Positions 17,328-26,630 of a DNA stretch of 64,000 nt are shown one piece after another (within the stretch, counting starts at the first letter, position 1; each line of letters starts with the position of its first letter). The notes under the pieces were generated by a model that saw only the letters and a program-made list of their open reading frames with translations, searched no databases and was not told the origin of the DNA. Both the position numbers and the translations under genes were made by a program. Source of the DNA: an uncultured Clostridia bacterium (lineage in GTDB: Bacteria > Bacillota > Clostridia > UBA1381); NCBI GenBank assembly GCA_934476675.1, contig CAKSOE010000001.1:310001-374000 (forward strand). The letters are read 5' to 3'.

Positions 17328-19346
17328 ATGCCTAAGAAGAAACAGGATTACGGAAACGGCTCGATAGTTTCGCTCAAAGGAGCGGACAGAGTAAGAAAAC
17401 GTCCGGCGGTTATTTTCGGCTCGGACGGACTTGAGGGCTGTGAACATTCATTTTTTGAAATACTTTCAAATTCCATAGATGAAGCAAGAGAGGGGTATGG
17501 CTCTCTCATAGAGATTACGCGCTTCAAGGACTGCTCTGTGGAGGTGCGCGACCACGGACGCGGTATCCCTCTCGATTACAACGAAAAGGAAGGACGCTAT
17601 AACTGGGAACTGGTATTCTGCGAGCTGTATGCCGGCGGCAAGTACAACAATAATGACGGCGGAATGTATGAGTACAGTCTCGGACTTAACGGCTTGGGCG
17701 CCTGTGCGACGCAGTATTCCTCAGAGTATATGGACGTTACCGTGATACGTGATAAAACGAAGTATACGCTCCATTTTGAAAAGGGTGAGGTTGTCGGCGG
17801 ACTGGAAAAAGAGCCGGTGCGTTCCGTTCAGACAGGAACGGTTCAGAAATGGAGACCGGATTTGGAGGTCTTTACCGATATAAATATACCTGTCGAGTTC
17901 TTTAAGGATACGCTTAATAAACAGGCGATGGTAAACGCAGGTCTTAAATTCGTTTTTTATAATGAAACGGATGAAGGACTTGAAATGTTTGAATACTATT
18001 ACGAACACGGCATTACGGATTACGTTAAGGAAACGGTGGGCGACAACTCTTTTACGGCGGTTGAAAGCTGGGAGTGTGAAAGAACGGGCAGGGACAGAGA
18101 GGACAAGGACGATTACAAAATGAAAATGCAGGTAGCGTTCTGCTTTTCAAATACCGTTAATATGCTTGAATATTACCACAATTCAAGCTGGCTTGAGCAT
18201 GGGGGTTCACCGGACAAGGCAGTTAAAAACGCATTTGTGTATTCAATCGACCAATATCTGAAAAACAATGGCAAATATAATAAGAATGAATCGAAAATCA
18301 ATTTTAATGACGTTGCGGATTGTTTGGCACTTGTAATAAATTCGTTTTCAACGCAGACAAGCTATGAAAACCAGACAAAAAAAGCAATCAACAATAAGTT
18401 TATCCAGGAGGCTATGACAGAATTTCTGCGTCATCAGCTTGAAGTTTATTTTATTGAAAATAAAGTTGATGCGGAGAAAATTTCAAACCAGGTGCTTGTA
18501 AACAAACGCAGCCGTGAGAATGCGGAAAAGGCACGTATTGATATTAAAAAGAAGCTTACCGGTTCAATGGATGTTACAAACAGGGTTGAGAAATTTGTTG
18601 ACTGCCGTACTAAAGACGTGGGAAAGCGTGAGTTGTATATAGTGGAGGGCGATTCGGCTCTCGGCTCGTGTAAGCTTGCGAGAGATGCGTCATTCCAGGC
18701 GATTATGCCGATACGCGGAAAAATATTAAACTGTTTAAAGGCGGATTATCCGAGAATATTTAAAAGTGATATAATCGTTGATTTGATAAAGGTGCTCGGC
18801 TGCGGAGTGGAAATCAAATCGGCGCACAATAAAAAGCTTGACAGCTTTAATCTGGAAAATCTGCGCTGGAACAAGGTTATAATATGTACCGATGCCGATG
18901 TGGACGGCTATCAGATAAGAACGCTTGTGCTTACCATGATTTATCGTCTCACTCCGACGCTTATCGAAAAGGGACTTGTATATATTGCGGAATCACCGCT
19001 TTACGAAATTACAATTACAAAAACAAAGCGCAGAGGTGAAAAGCATTTTGCCTATACCGATGCGGAAAAGGACGAGATAGTAGCTAAATTAAACAGCGAC
19101 GGACTTTCAAAGGAAAAGGACGAATACGATATTAAGCGTTCAAAGGGACTTGGTGAAAACCAGCCGGATATGATGAGTCTTACGACCATGCACCCGGCAA
19201 CAAGACGGCTTATACGCGTTACGCCGGAAAATGTGGAGAGAACGGCGCAGATGTTCGAAATATTCTTGGGCGACAACATTTCAAACCGTAAGGAATATAT
19301 AGCCGACAACGGCGGTTTATATATGGAAATGCTGGATTTGTCCTGA
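17328..19346 (+). CDS. Type IIA DNA topoisomerase subunit B (GyrB/ParE-like, divergent)
   Basis: A 672-residue ATPase/Toprim subunit. The GHKL ATPase shows EILSNSIDEAREG, DHGRGIP and LGLNGLGACA. The Toprim part has IVEGDSALGSCKLARD and TDADVDGYQIRTL. In place of the usual RPGMYIG at the N-terminus it has RPAVIFGSDGLEGCEHS, a hallmark of a divergent clostridial paralogue rather than the main gyrase. It is 32 bases from its partner A subunit. Calling it ParE or a second gyrase cannot be decided from sequence alone. Confidence 0.92.
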   Translation: MPKKKQDYGNGSIVSLKGADRVRKRPAVIFGSDGLEGCEHSFFEILSNSIDEAREGYGSLIEITRFKDCSVEVRDHGRGIPLDYNEKEGRYNWELVFCELYAGGKYNNNDGGMYEYSLGLNGLGACATQYSSEYMDVTVIRDKTKYTLHFEKGEVVGGLEKEPVRSVQTGTVQKWRPDLEVFTDINIPVEFFKDTLNKQAMVNAGLKFVFYNETDEGLEMFEYYYEHGITDYVKETVGDNSFTAVESWECERTGRDREDKDDYKMKMQVAFCFSNTVNMLEYYHNSSWLEHGGSPDKAVKNAFVYSIDQYLKNNGKYNKNESKINFNDVADCLALVINSFSTQTSYENQTKKAINNKFIQEAMTEFLRHQLEVYFIENKVDAEKISNQVLVNKRSRENAEKARIDIKKKLTGSMDVTNRVEKFVDCRTKDVGKRELYIVEGDSALGSCKLARDASFQAIMPIRGKILNCLKADYPRIFKSDIIVDLIKVLGCGVEIKSAHNKKLDSFNLENLRWNKVIICTDADVDGYQIRTLVLTMIYRLTPTLIEKGLVYIAESPLYEITITKTKRRGEKHFAYTDAEKDEIVAKLNSDGLSKEKDEYDIKRSKGLGENQPDMMSLTTMHPATRRLIRVTPENVERTAQMFEIFLGDNISNRKEYIADNGGLYMEMLDLS

Positions 19347-19378
19347 TGATTTTATAAATTTTGAGAACGGAGTAATTT

Positions 19379-21589
19379 ATGGCAAGGAAGAAGAAACAGG
19401 AAGATGAAGTTATCATTTCAGCGCCGATAGAGGAACAGCCGATAACGGAAACGCTTGAAAAAAACTATATGCCGTATGCGATGAGCGTAATCGTTTCAAG
19501 AGCAATACCGGAGATTGACGGCTTAAAGCCCGCACACAGAAAGCTTCTGTATACAATGTATAAAATGGGATTGCTCGGCGGAAAGCTTACAAAATCGGCA
19601 AATGTTGTAGGACAGACAATGAAGCTTAATCCTCACGGTGATTCCGCGATTTACGAAACGCTTGTAAGACTTACGCGCGGCAATGAAGCATTGCTGCATC
19701 CGCTTGTGGAGTCGCAGGGTAACTTCGGTAAGCAGTATTCGAGAGATATGGCGTATGCGGCGGCGCGTTATACGGAAGTAAGACTTGAGCCGATATGTGC
19801 GGAATTGTTTTCGGATATAAACAAAAATACGGTTAAATTTGTTGATAACTATGACGGAGAAATGAAAGAGCCGACGCTTTTGCCGGCGGCATTTCCGAAC
19901 ATTCTGGTAAACCCGAACCAGGGTATAGCCGTAGGTATGGCAAGCAATATATGCTCATTCAATTTGCAGGAGGTTTGCGATGCGGCAATAGCCTGCATGA
20001 AAGACGATAAGACGGATATTTTGGATATAATGCCGGCGCCGGACTTTTCGATGGGGGCGCAGCTGATATATTCAAAGGAAGAAATGCGCACCGTTTACGA
20101 AACCGGACGCGGAAGCTTTAAACTTCGGGCAAAGTATATTTATGATAAAGCAAATAACTGCATAGAAGTCAGGGAAATACCGTATACAACTACATCAGAA
20201 GCTATTATAGGCAAGGTTATGGAGCTTATAAAGTCAGGAAAATTAAAAGAAATTTCCGATGCGCGCGATGAGACGGGACTGGAAGGATTTAAGATTACTT
20301 TTGATTTAAAACGCGGAACAAATCCTGATGAATTGATGTTAAAGCTGTACAAGCTTACGCCGCTTGAGGACAGTTTTGCGTGTAATTTTAATGTTCTTAT
20401 AAAAAACAGACCTATGGTTCTGGGAGTTAAGGATATTTTGAAATACTGGATAGAATTTCGTATGGATTGTATCCGGAACGGTATCAGATATGACATTGAA
20501 AAAAAGAGCGAAAAGCTGCATTTGCTTACCGGTCTTAAAAAAATTCTGCTTGATATAGATAAGGCGGTTTCGATTGTGCGCCATACCGAGCGTGACGAGG
20601 ACGTAGTGCCGAACTTAATGGACGGATTTGATATTGACCGTGTTCAGGCAGAATATGTGGCGGACATAAAGCTCAGATATTTAAACCGCGAGTATATTTT
20701 GAACAGAACGGCGGAAATCGAAAAGCTTATGGAGGAGCTTGATGAGCTTAACGCTACGCTTTCAAGCGATAAGGCGGTTAAAAAGCTTATTGCGACACAG
20801 CTTAAACAGATTGCAAAAAAATACGGTCAGCCGCGTAAAACCGAGCTTATAGACGGCGAGGAGCTTGACGTCTACAAGGAGGATGATCATGTTGACGATT
20901 ATGCGGTAACGGTATTCTTTACGCGTGAGAATTATTTCAAAAAGGTAAGCGCAGTTTCTTTAAGATCAACCACTTCGGAGCATAAGCTTAAAGATGACGA
21001 TGAAATCTTACAGACCATTGAAACAACAAATGTTTCGGAATTGCTGTTCTTTTCCGATAAGTGCAGCGTGTATAAAATGAAAACTTACGATATGCCCGAC
21101 AGCAAGGTCAGCGCTATGGGTGAATATCTCCCGGGAATACTGGGACTTGACGAGAACGAAAAAATATTGTATACTGTTGTAACAACGGATTATGCCGGAA
21201 TGATGCTGTTTGCGTTTGAAAACGGTAAAATGGCGAAAGTTGAGCTTAACAGATATGAAACAAAAACAAACAGAAAAAAGCTTGTGGGAGCATATTCGGA
21301 TAAATCGCCGGTTTGCGGTATAAGGTATATAAGCGCAGATACAGATGTTGTGGCGCTTGCCGACAATAATAAGGTACTATGCCTTAACACCGGGAAAATA
21401 CCGCTCAAAACCACCAAAAACACACAGGGAGTCCAGGTTATGACTCTTAGAAAGAAAGGGTCAAAAATGGTTAGGGTAATGTCGGCTGCGGAATGTGAAA
21501 TTCCGGATTTAAAGCATTATATGACCAAAAACATACCTGCGGCAGGTTCTTTTTTGAAAAAGGAGGACTCACAGCTTAGCTTAATTTAG
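19379..21589 (+). CDS. Type IIA DNA topoisomerase subunit A (GyrA/ParC-like, divergent)
   Basis: A 736-residue breakage-reunion subunit. The winged-helix region has YAMSVIVSRAIPEIDGLKPA, HRKLLYTM and NPHGDSAIYETLVRLTRGN. The catalytic Tyr lies in the AARYTEVRL motif, preceded by the unusual YSRDMAYAA. The tower and coiled-coil follow, with a shorter-than-gyrase C-terminal beta domain (about 500-736). Absence of a clear GyrA box favours a topo IV-like role, such as decatenation. It pairs with the B subunit immediately upstream. Confidence 0.92.
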   Translation: MARKKKQEDEVIISAPIEEQPITETLEKNYMPYAMSVIVSRAIPEIDGLKPAHRKLLYTMYKMGLLGGKLTKSANVVGQTMKLNPHGDSAIYETLVRLTRGNEALLHPLVESQGNFGKQYSRDMAYAAARYTEVRLEPICAELFSDINKNTVKFVDNYDGEMKEPTLLPAAFPNILVNPNQGIAVGMASNICSFNLQEVCDAAIACMKDDKTDILDIMPAPDFSMGAQLIYSKEEMRTVYETGRGSFKLRAKYIYDKANNCIEVREIPYTTTSEAIIGKVMELIKSGKLKEISDARDETGLEGFKITFDLKRGTNPDELMLKLYKLTPLEDSFACNFNVLIKNRPMVLGVKDILKYWIEFRMDCIRNGIRYDIEKKSEKLHLLTGLKKILLDIDKAVSIVRHTERDEDVVPNLMDGFDIDRVQAEYVADIKLRYLNREYILNRTAEIEKLMEELDELNATLSSDKAVKKLIATQLKQIAKKYGQPRKTELIDGEELDVYKEDDHVDDYAVTVFFTRENYFKKVSAVSLRSTTSEHKLKDDDEILQTIETTNVSELLFFSDKCSVYKMKTYDMPDSKVSAMGEYLPGILGLDENEKILYTVVTTDYAGMMLFAFENGKMAKVELNRYETKTNRKKLVGAYSDKSPVCGIRYISADTDVVALADNNKVLCLNTGKIPLKTTKNTQGVQVMTLRKKGSKMVRVMSAAECEIPDLKHYMTKNIPAAGSFLKKEDSQLSLI

Positions 21590-21612
21590 TATTGAAGAAA
21601 GGGAGTGTTTGT

Positions 21613-22977
21613 ATGTTGTCAAAAGAAGAACGCATAAAACTTGAAAATAAGCTTCAGGAGGAAGCAGAGGAATTGTACAGTCCTTTTCCCAGGGAAATGT
21701 TTAAAAAGTACGGAGTTAAAAGAGGTCTGAGGAACGAGGACGGAACAGGCGTTGTGGCAGGACTGACGTCTGTCGGTCAGGTTATAGGCTATTATTTGGA
21801 CGATGGTGAAAAATATCCCGCCGAGGGACATTTGAAATACAGGGGCTATGATCTTTCGGATATAGTGGAGCATTGTGAAAAAGAAGGCAGATTTGGCTTT
21901 GAAGAGGTTGCATTTTTGCTGCTTTTCGGTCATCTGCCGACAAGAGACGGACTTGATTCGTTTACAAAGCTTATCGGGAATATGCGCAAGCTTCCCGAAG
22001 GCTTTGCGGAGGATATGATTTTAAAAGCTCCGTCGAAAAATATAATGAATAAAATGGCACGTTCTGTACTGGCGTCGTATTCCTATGATACAAACCCTGA
22101 TGATACCAGTCTCGGCAATGTTTTGCGGCAGTCGATTGAACTTGTAGCACGTATGCCGATAATGGCGGCGTACGGCTATCAGGCGAAAAGTCATTATCAT
22201 GACGGAAACAGTCTGTATCTTCATTCGCCGCAAAGTGAGCTGTCGACTGCGGAAAATCTCCTGTATATGCTGCGCCCGGATAACAAGTATACGAGAGAAG
22301 AAGCGGAAATGCTGGATATAATGCTTATGGTTCATGCGGAACACGGCGGCGGAAACAACAGTGCATTTACAACAAGGGTTGTTTCGTCATCGGGAACTGA
22401 TACGTACAGCGCAATTGCGGCGGCGATAGGCTCTTTAAAAGGCCCCAAACACGGAGGTGCGAACGAACGCGTTATGGCGATGATGGCAGATATTGAAGCG
22501 TCGGTAAAGGATTGGGAGGACGATGACGAGGTAAGCGCATATCTTGAAAAAATTCTCAGAAAAGAAACTTTTGACGGTTCGGGACTTGTTTACGGAATGG
22601 GTCATGCAATCTACACTTACAGCGATCCGAGATGTATTTTGCTGAAAAAGAAAGCTGCTGCTCTGGCAAGTGAAAATAAAGAATTTGAGAAAGAATTTGA
22701 GCTGTATAACAGAATCGAAAGACTTACTCCGGAAGTGTTCAAAAAGGTACGCAACAACGGCAAGGTGATATGCGCAAACGTGGATATGTATTCGGGATTT
22801 GTTTATAAGATGCTCGGAATACCGTCGGAAATGTATACACCGCTGTTTGCAGTTGCAAGAATTGTCGGCTGGTGTGCGCACAGACTGGAAGAAACTCTCG
22901 GCTGTGACAGAATAATACGTCCGGCGTATAAGTCGATAACTCATAAAAGAGAATATGTTTCGATTGAAAACAGATAA
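21613..22977 (+). CDS. Citrate synthase
   Basis: A 454-residue enzyme condensing oxaloacetate with acetyl-CoA. Catalytic-region motifs are visible: HAEHGGGNNSAF, GSLKGPKHGGAN, GMGHAIYTYSDPR and the final RIVGWCAHRLEE. The start at 21,613 has AAAGGGAGTG upstream; the open frame from 21,592 lacks one. No other citrate-cycle gene is adjacent, so it probably feeds glutamate synthesis (2-oxoglutarate) in an incomplete cycle. A methylcitrate role cannot be excluded but no prp genes are present. Confidence 0.93.
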   Translation: MLSKEERIKLENKLQEEAEELYSPFPREMFKKYGVKRGLRNEDGTGVVAGLTSVGQVIGYYLDDGEKYPAEGHLKYRGYDLSDIVEHCEKEGRFGFEEVAFLLLFGHLPTRDGLDSFTKLIGNMRKLPEGFAEDMILKAPSKNIMNKMARSVLASYSYDTNPDDTSLGNVLRQSIELVARMPIMAAYGYQAKSHYHDGNSLYLHSPQSELSTAENLLYMLRPDNKYTREEAEMLDIMLMVHAEHGGGNNSAFTTRVVSSSGTDTYSAIAAAIGSLKGPKHGGANERVMAMMADIEASVKDWEDDDEVSAYLEKILRKETFDGSGLVYGMGHAIYTYSDPRCILLKKKAAALASENKEFEKEFELYNRIERLTPEVFKKVRNNGKVICANVDMYSGFVYKMLGIPSEMYTPLFAVARIVGWCAHRLEETLGCDRIIRPAYKSITHKREYVSIENR

Positions 22978-23000
22978 TGGCAGAACGGAGATTTTTATAA

Positions 23001-23741
23001 ATGAAAAAGGTAAATATTCTCGGCGTGAATGTGGATATGGTGAACATTGACGAGGCTGCGTCGGAAATTATGAATTTTCTTGAAGAGGATAAGTTTCATT
23101 CGGTGTTCACACCGAATTCCGAAATAATTATGTCTGCATACCGTGATGAAAGCTTTGCGGATATTTTAAACAGGGCCGATTTGCTCACAGCAGACGGTAT
23201 AGGCGTTGTTTATGCGTCAAAAATTTTAAAGAAGCCTATAAGCGAGCGTGCGGCAGGCTATGATATAGCGCGCGAGGTTTTAAAAAAGATTAACGGAACG
23301 GAGCATAAACTTTACCTGTTCGGCGGTAAGCCCGGTGTTGCTGAGGAGGCAATGCAAAAGCTTTTGAAAGAATATGAGGGGCTGAAAATAGTCGGACTTC
23401 ATAACGGATATTTCAAACCCGAAGAAGAAGCGGAAATTGTTGAAGATATTAATAATTCCGGCGCGGATTTGCTGTTTGTATGTCTCGGCGCTCCGTTGCA
23501 GGAAAAATGGATAGACAGAAACAGAGATAAATTAAAAGTCCGTGCGGCTATGGGAATAGGCGGCAGTCTTGATGTATTTGCCGGCAGAGTGGAAAGAGCG
23601 CCGGAGTTTTTCTGCAAAACAGGACTTGAATGGTTTTACAGATTATGCAAAGAGCCTTGGCGTGCCGGAAGAATGTTGGATTTGCCGAAATTCGGCTTTA
23701 CTGTGCTGACAAAAGGAAAGAAATTTAAACAAGAGGATTGA
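23001..23741 (+). CDS. tagA: WecG/TagA/CpsF-family glycosyltransferase
   Basis: A 246-residue GT26 enzyme; relatives transfer N-acetylmannosamine to undecaprenyl-PP-GlcNAc in wall teichoic acid or related glycan synthesis. Seen are TPNSEIIMSAYRDESF, ADLLTADGIGVVYASK, the AGYDI segment, LFGGKPGVAEEA and GIGGSLDVFAGRV. The C-terminal basic tail (KEPWRAGRMLDLPKFG) fits membrane attachment. It ends two bases before the tmk ATG, suggesting coexpression. Confidence 0.9.
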   Translation: MKKVNILGVNVDMVNIDEAASEIMNFLEEDKFHSVFTPNSEIIMSAYRDESFADILNRADLLTADGIGVVYASKILKKPISERAAGYDIAREVLKKINGTEHKLYLFGGKPGVAEEAMQKLLKEYEGLKIVGLHNGYFKPEEEAEIVEDINNSGADLLFVCLGAPLQEKWIDRNRDKLKVRAAMGIGGSLDVFAGRVERAPEFFCKTGLEWFYRLCKEPWRAGRMLDLPKFGFTVLTKGKKFKQED

Positions 23742-23743
23742 AA

Positions 23744-24415
23744 ATGGGTATTTTAATTGCGGTGGACGGAGTGGATGCAAGCGGTAAGCAGACGCAGACC
23801 GAAAAGCTCTGTAAACGTTTGATTGAGGAAGGCAGAAAAGTACGTCTTGTGTCATTTCCGGCGTATGAGAATCCGTCGTCCGAACTGGTTAGGATGTATC
23901 TCAGCGGCAGGTTCGGAAAAAATCCGGAGGACGTGAACGCATATGCGGCATCTACCTTTTTTGCGGCGGACAGGTTTGCTACCTTTAAAACGGATTGGGG
24001 CAGAGATTATAACAACGGCACAATAATTATCGCAGACAGATATGTATCCTCAAACATGATTCATCAGGCAGGTAAAATCAGGGATTTGCACGAAAAGGAT
24101 AAATTCCTTGAATGGCTTGAGGATTTCGAGTACGTAAAATACGGTTTACCAAGACCTAATAAGACAATTTTTCTCGATATGCCGACGGAATATGCTGTAC
24201 AGCTTATGAAAGAACGTCCAAATAAAATAACGGGAGAGGCCGAAAAGGATATACATGAAGGCGACGTCGGTTATCTTAGAGACAGCTATGAAAATGCTGT
24301 ATACATATCGGAAAAGTTTGGCTGGGAACGCATTTTGTGTGCAAAAAACGATAAGGTGAGAGATGTTTCGGATATTCACGAGGAAATTTATTCAAAAATA
24401 AAAAATATCATATAA
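23744..24415 (+). CDS. tmk: Thymidylate kinase (dTMP kinase)
   Basis: A 223-residue nucleoside monophosphate kinase producing dTDP. The P-loop is GVDASGKQTQTEKL at residues 7-20; the DR(Y/H) motif is ADRYVSSNMIHQAGK, and the lid/LID-like Arg region follows in ERPNKITGEAEKD. The start at 23,744 fits the GAGGATTG ribosome site. It is longer than the E. coli form and belongs to a clostridial variant with YLRDSYENAVYISEK near the C-terminus. Confidence 0.92.
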   Translation: MGILIAVDGVDASGKQTQTEKLCKRLIEEGRKVRLVSFPAYENPSSELVRMYLSGRFGKNPEDVNAYAASTFFAADRFATFKTDWGRDYNNGTIIIADRYVSSNMIHQAGKIRDLHEKDKFLEWLEDFEYVKYGLPRPNKTIFLDMPTEYAVQLMKERPNKITGEAEKDIHEGDVGYLRDSYENAVYISEKFGWERILCAKNDKVRDVSDIHEEIYSKIKNII

Positions 24416-24419
24416 AGTT

Positions 24420-24459
24420 CAAACAAATGTTTGACAAACGTAAATGTTTGTGTTATTAT
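24420..24459 (+). promoter_or_regulatory. lexA promoter with SOS-like operators
   Basis: TTGACA (24431-24436) and TATTAT (24454-24459) are 17 bases apart. The palindrome CAAACAAATGTTTG (24,420-24,433) overlaps the -35 box, and a second related site, CAAACGTAAATGTTTG (24,435-24,450), fills the spacer. Both resemble LexA boxes and imply autoregulation of lexA. Confidence 0.75.
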
Positions 24460-24505
24460 ATAAATGGATAGACGGATAATTAAATTGCCGAAGGAGTGTA
24501 AGAAA

Positions 24506-25150
24506 ATGTCTAAGGTAACAGAAAAAGATTTCCAGATTATGGACTTTATATATGAACAGATTGAGATTAAGGGGTATCCGCCGTCAGTACGCGAAATATG
24601 CGATGCAGTGGGTCTGACCTCGACGGCAACGGTTCATGCAAGGCTAAAAAAGCTTGAAAATATGGGGTATATCGTAAAGGAAAGTTCCAAAAACCGTTCA
24701 ATGCGTCTGATAAACTATACGCCGAAGGGCAGCAGTGTGCTTAAAAATATTTCCGATGCGTATGACGATAAGTATCTTGAAGTGCCCGTTTACGGCAAGG
24801 TTACGGCAGGTGTGCCTATAACGGCTGTTCAGCAGCAGGATTGCGACACGTTTCCGCTGCCTATGGATTTTGCGCATAATAAAGATGTTTTTATGCTTAA
24901 AGTAAGCGGAGAATCTATGATTAATGCTGCAATTCTGGACGGCGACTATATAATAGTACAGCAGCAGCCGACAGCGTCAAACGGCGATATTGTGGTTGCT
25001 TTGGTAAACGGCGACGAGGCGACGGTAAAGACCTTTTATAAGGAAAAAGGACATTTCAGACTTCAGCCGGAAAATGATACAATGGATCCGATTATTGTGG
25101 ACGAGGTTTCTATTATCGGTAAAGTTGTCGGAGTTTTCAGAAAATTTTAG
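24506..25150 (+). CDS. lexA: LexA repressor
   Basis: A 214-residue SOS repressor with autopeptidase. The N-terminal winged helix (1-65) has GYPPSVREICDAVGLTSTAT. The cleavage Ala-Gly is in GKVTAGVPI, the catalytic Ser in KVSGESMINAAILDGD and the Lys in NGDEATVKTFYKE. The start at 24,506 follows AAGGAGTG; the ATG at 24,464 lies at the predicted transcription start and is rejected. Two palindromic boxes overlap the promoter. Confidence 0.96.
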   Translation: MSKVTEKDFQIMDFIYEQIEIKGYPPSVREICDAVGLTSTATVHARLKKLENMGYIVKESSKNRSMRLINYTPKGSSVLKNISDAYDDKYLEVPVYGKVTAGVPITAVQQQDCDTFPLPMDFAHNKDVFMLKVSGESMINAAILDGDYIIVQQQPTASNGDIVVALVNGDEATVKTFYKEKGHFRLQPENDTMDPIIVDEVSIIGKVVGVFRKF

Positions 25151-25159
25151 ATTTTTATG

Positions 25160-25188
25160 TTGACTTTTGTATAAAAACAGAGTACAAT
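25160..25188 (+). promoter_or_regulatory. metK promoter
   Basis: TTGACT (25160-25165) and TACAAT (25183-25188), 17-base spacer. The leader of about 70 bases has a small GCAAAA...TTTTGC hairpin but no recognisable SAM riboswitch. Confidence 0.7.
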
Positions 25189-25267
25189 TAGGCTTTGGAA
25201 TATATTATAGGATAAGCGGAGCAAAAGCACAGAATGTTTGTTTTTGCGGAGAAATGGAGATAAAGGT

Positions 25268-26455
25268 ATGAGAAGATTATTTACGTCGGAGTCGGTCACT
25301 GAGGGACATCCCGACAAAATATGCGATCAGATTTCTGACGCTGTGCTTGATGAAATTTTAAAAAAAGACCCGATGGCACGCGTGGCTTGCGAAACCACCT
25401 GTACTACCGGTATAATTTCAATTATGGGTGAAATCACAACGGAATGTTATGTGGATTTTCCGAACATTGCACGCAAGGTAGTGCTTGATATAGGCTACGA
25501 CAGGGCAAAATACGGTTTTGACGGAAATACCTGTGCTGTTGTGACGGCAATTGACGAGCAGTCGCCGGATATTGCACAGGGAGTAAATTCCGGTTATGAG
25601 AACAGAGAAAAAGGCGGAATTGACGAGGAAAATTCAACAGGCGCCGGAGACCAGGGTATGATGTTCGGATATGCCTGTGATGAAACGGCAGAGCTTATGC
25701 CAATGCCGATTTCCTTGGCACATAAGATGGCAAAAAAGCTTACACAAGTGAGAAAAGAAGGTATACTTGATTATTTGCGTCCCGACGGAAAAACTCAGGT
25801 AACGGTTGAATATGAGAATGACAAGCCGATAAGAGTGGATGCGGTTGTTGTTTCAAGTCAACATTCTCCCGATGTGGATATTGAAAAGCTCAGAGAGGAT
25901 ATAAAACGTGAGGTTATTCTCACAACCGTACCGAAAGAGCTGATAGATGAAAATACAAAATACTATATAAATCCGACAGGAAGATTTGTTGTCGGAGGGC
26001 CTAACGGCGACAGCGGATTAACGGGCAGAAAAATTATCGTTGACACATACGGCGGCTATGCAAGACACGGCGGCGGAGCGTTTTCGGGCAAAGACCCCAC
26101 AAAGGTTGACCGCAGCGCGGCATATGCTTCGCGTTGGGTGGCAAAGAATGTTGTAGCGGCAGGATTGGCAAGAAGATGTGAAGTTCAGCTCGCATATGCA
26201 ATCGGCGTGGCACATCCGGTATCTATTATGATTGATACTTTTGGTACGGGAACGGTTGACGAGGCAAAAATCGAAAAGGCTGTTTCGGAATTGTTTGATT
26301 TAAGACCTCATGCTATAATAAGCCGTCTGGGACTAAGAAAACCAATTTATCGTCAGCTGGCAGCATACGGTCATATGGGCCGTGAAGATTTGGGCGTTTC
26401 GTGGGAAAAGACGGATATGGCGAATGCTTTGAAGAAATTTGTTAGTGAAATATAA
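25268..26455 (+). CDS. metK: S-adenosylmethionine synthetase
   Basis: A 395-residue enzyme making S-adenosylmethionine from methionine and ATP. Motifs: TSESVTEGHPDKICDQISDA near the N-terminus, GAGDQGMMFGYA, GGPNGDSGLTGRKI, and the P-loop-like GGGAFSGKDPTKVDRSAAYA (residues 256-275). The start at 25,268 follows GGAGATAAAGG; an open frame from 25,238 lacks a ribosome site. Length is canonical. Confidence 0.98.
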   Translation: MRRLFTSESVTEGHPDKICDQISDAVLDEILKKDPMARVACETTCTTGIISIMGEITTECYVDFPNIARKVVLDIGYDRAKYGFDGNTCAVVTAIDEQSPDIAQGVNSGYENREKGGIDEENSTGAGDQGMMFGYACDETAELMPMPISLAHKMAKKLTQVRKEGILDYLRPDGKTQVTVEYENDKPIRVDAVVVSSQHSPDVDIEKLREDIKREVILTTVPKELIDENTKYYINPTGRFVVGGPNGDSGLTGRKIIVDTYGGYARHGGGAFSGKDPTKVDRSAAYASRWVAKNVVAAGLARRCEVQLAYAIGVAHPVSIMIDTFGTGTVDEAKIEKAVSELFDLRPHAIISRLGLRKPIYRQLAAYGHMGREDLGVSWEKTDMANALKKFVSEI

Positions 26456-26483
26456 CAAATTTATTTCTAAGTCATTATTTGTA

Positions 26484-26512
26484 TTGACAAAAGAATATTA
26501 AAGTGATATTAT
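26484..26512 (+). promoter_or_regulatory. Promoter of the glnA leader
   Basis: TTGACA (26484-26489) and TATTAT (26507-26512) with a 17-base spacer. Transcription would start near 26,519, immediately before a strong stem-loop. Confidence 0.8.
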
Positions 26513-26525
26513 AATTAAAGTAAAC

Positions 26526-26563
26526 AAAGGCGTTTCATCCGAGGGGAGGAAACGCCTTTTTTT
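26526..26563 (+). terminator. Leader terminator upstream of glnA (candidate attenuator)
   Basis: AAAGGCGTTTC pairs with GAAACGCCTTT around a purine-rich loop, followed by a T-run. It lies between the promoter and glnA, so transcripts must read through it to express glutamine synthetase. An ANTAR-domain protein, the class that antiterminates at such structures, is encoded two genes on. Confidence 0.85.
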
Positions 26564-26630
26564 CGGATATATAATGAGATTGCAAATATTTACGGGTCAA
26601 AATATATAAAAATTACAGGGAGGAAGTTTT

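Noticed and set aside
24464..24505. Longer lexA start
   Set aside because: It coincides with the predicted transcription start and lacks a ribosome site.
25189..25267. SAM riboswitch before metK
   Set aside because: The leader is only about 70 bases with one small hairpin; no SAM aptamer core is visible.
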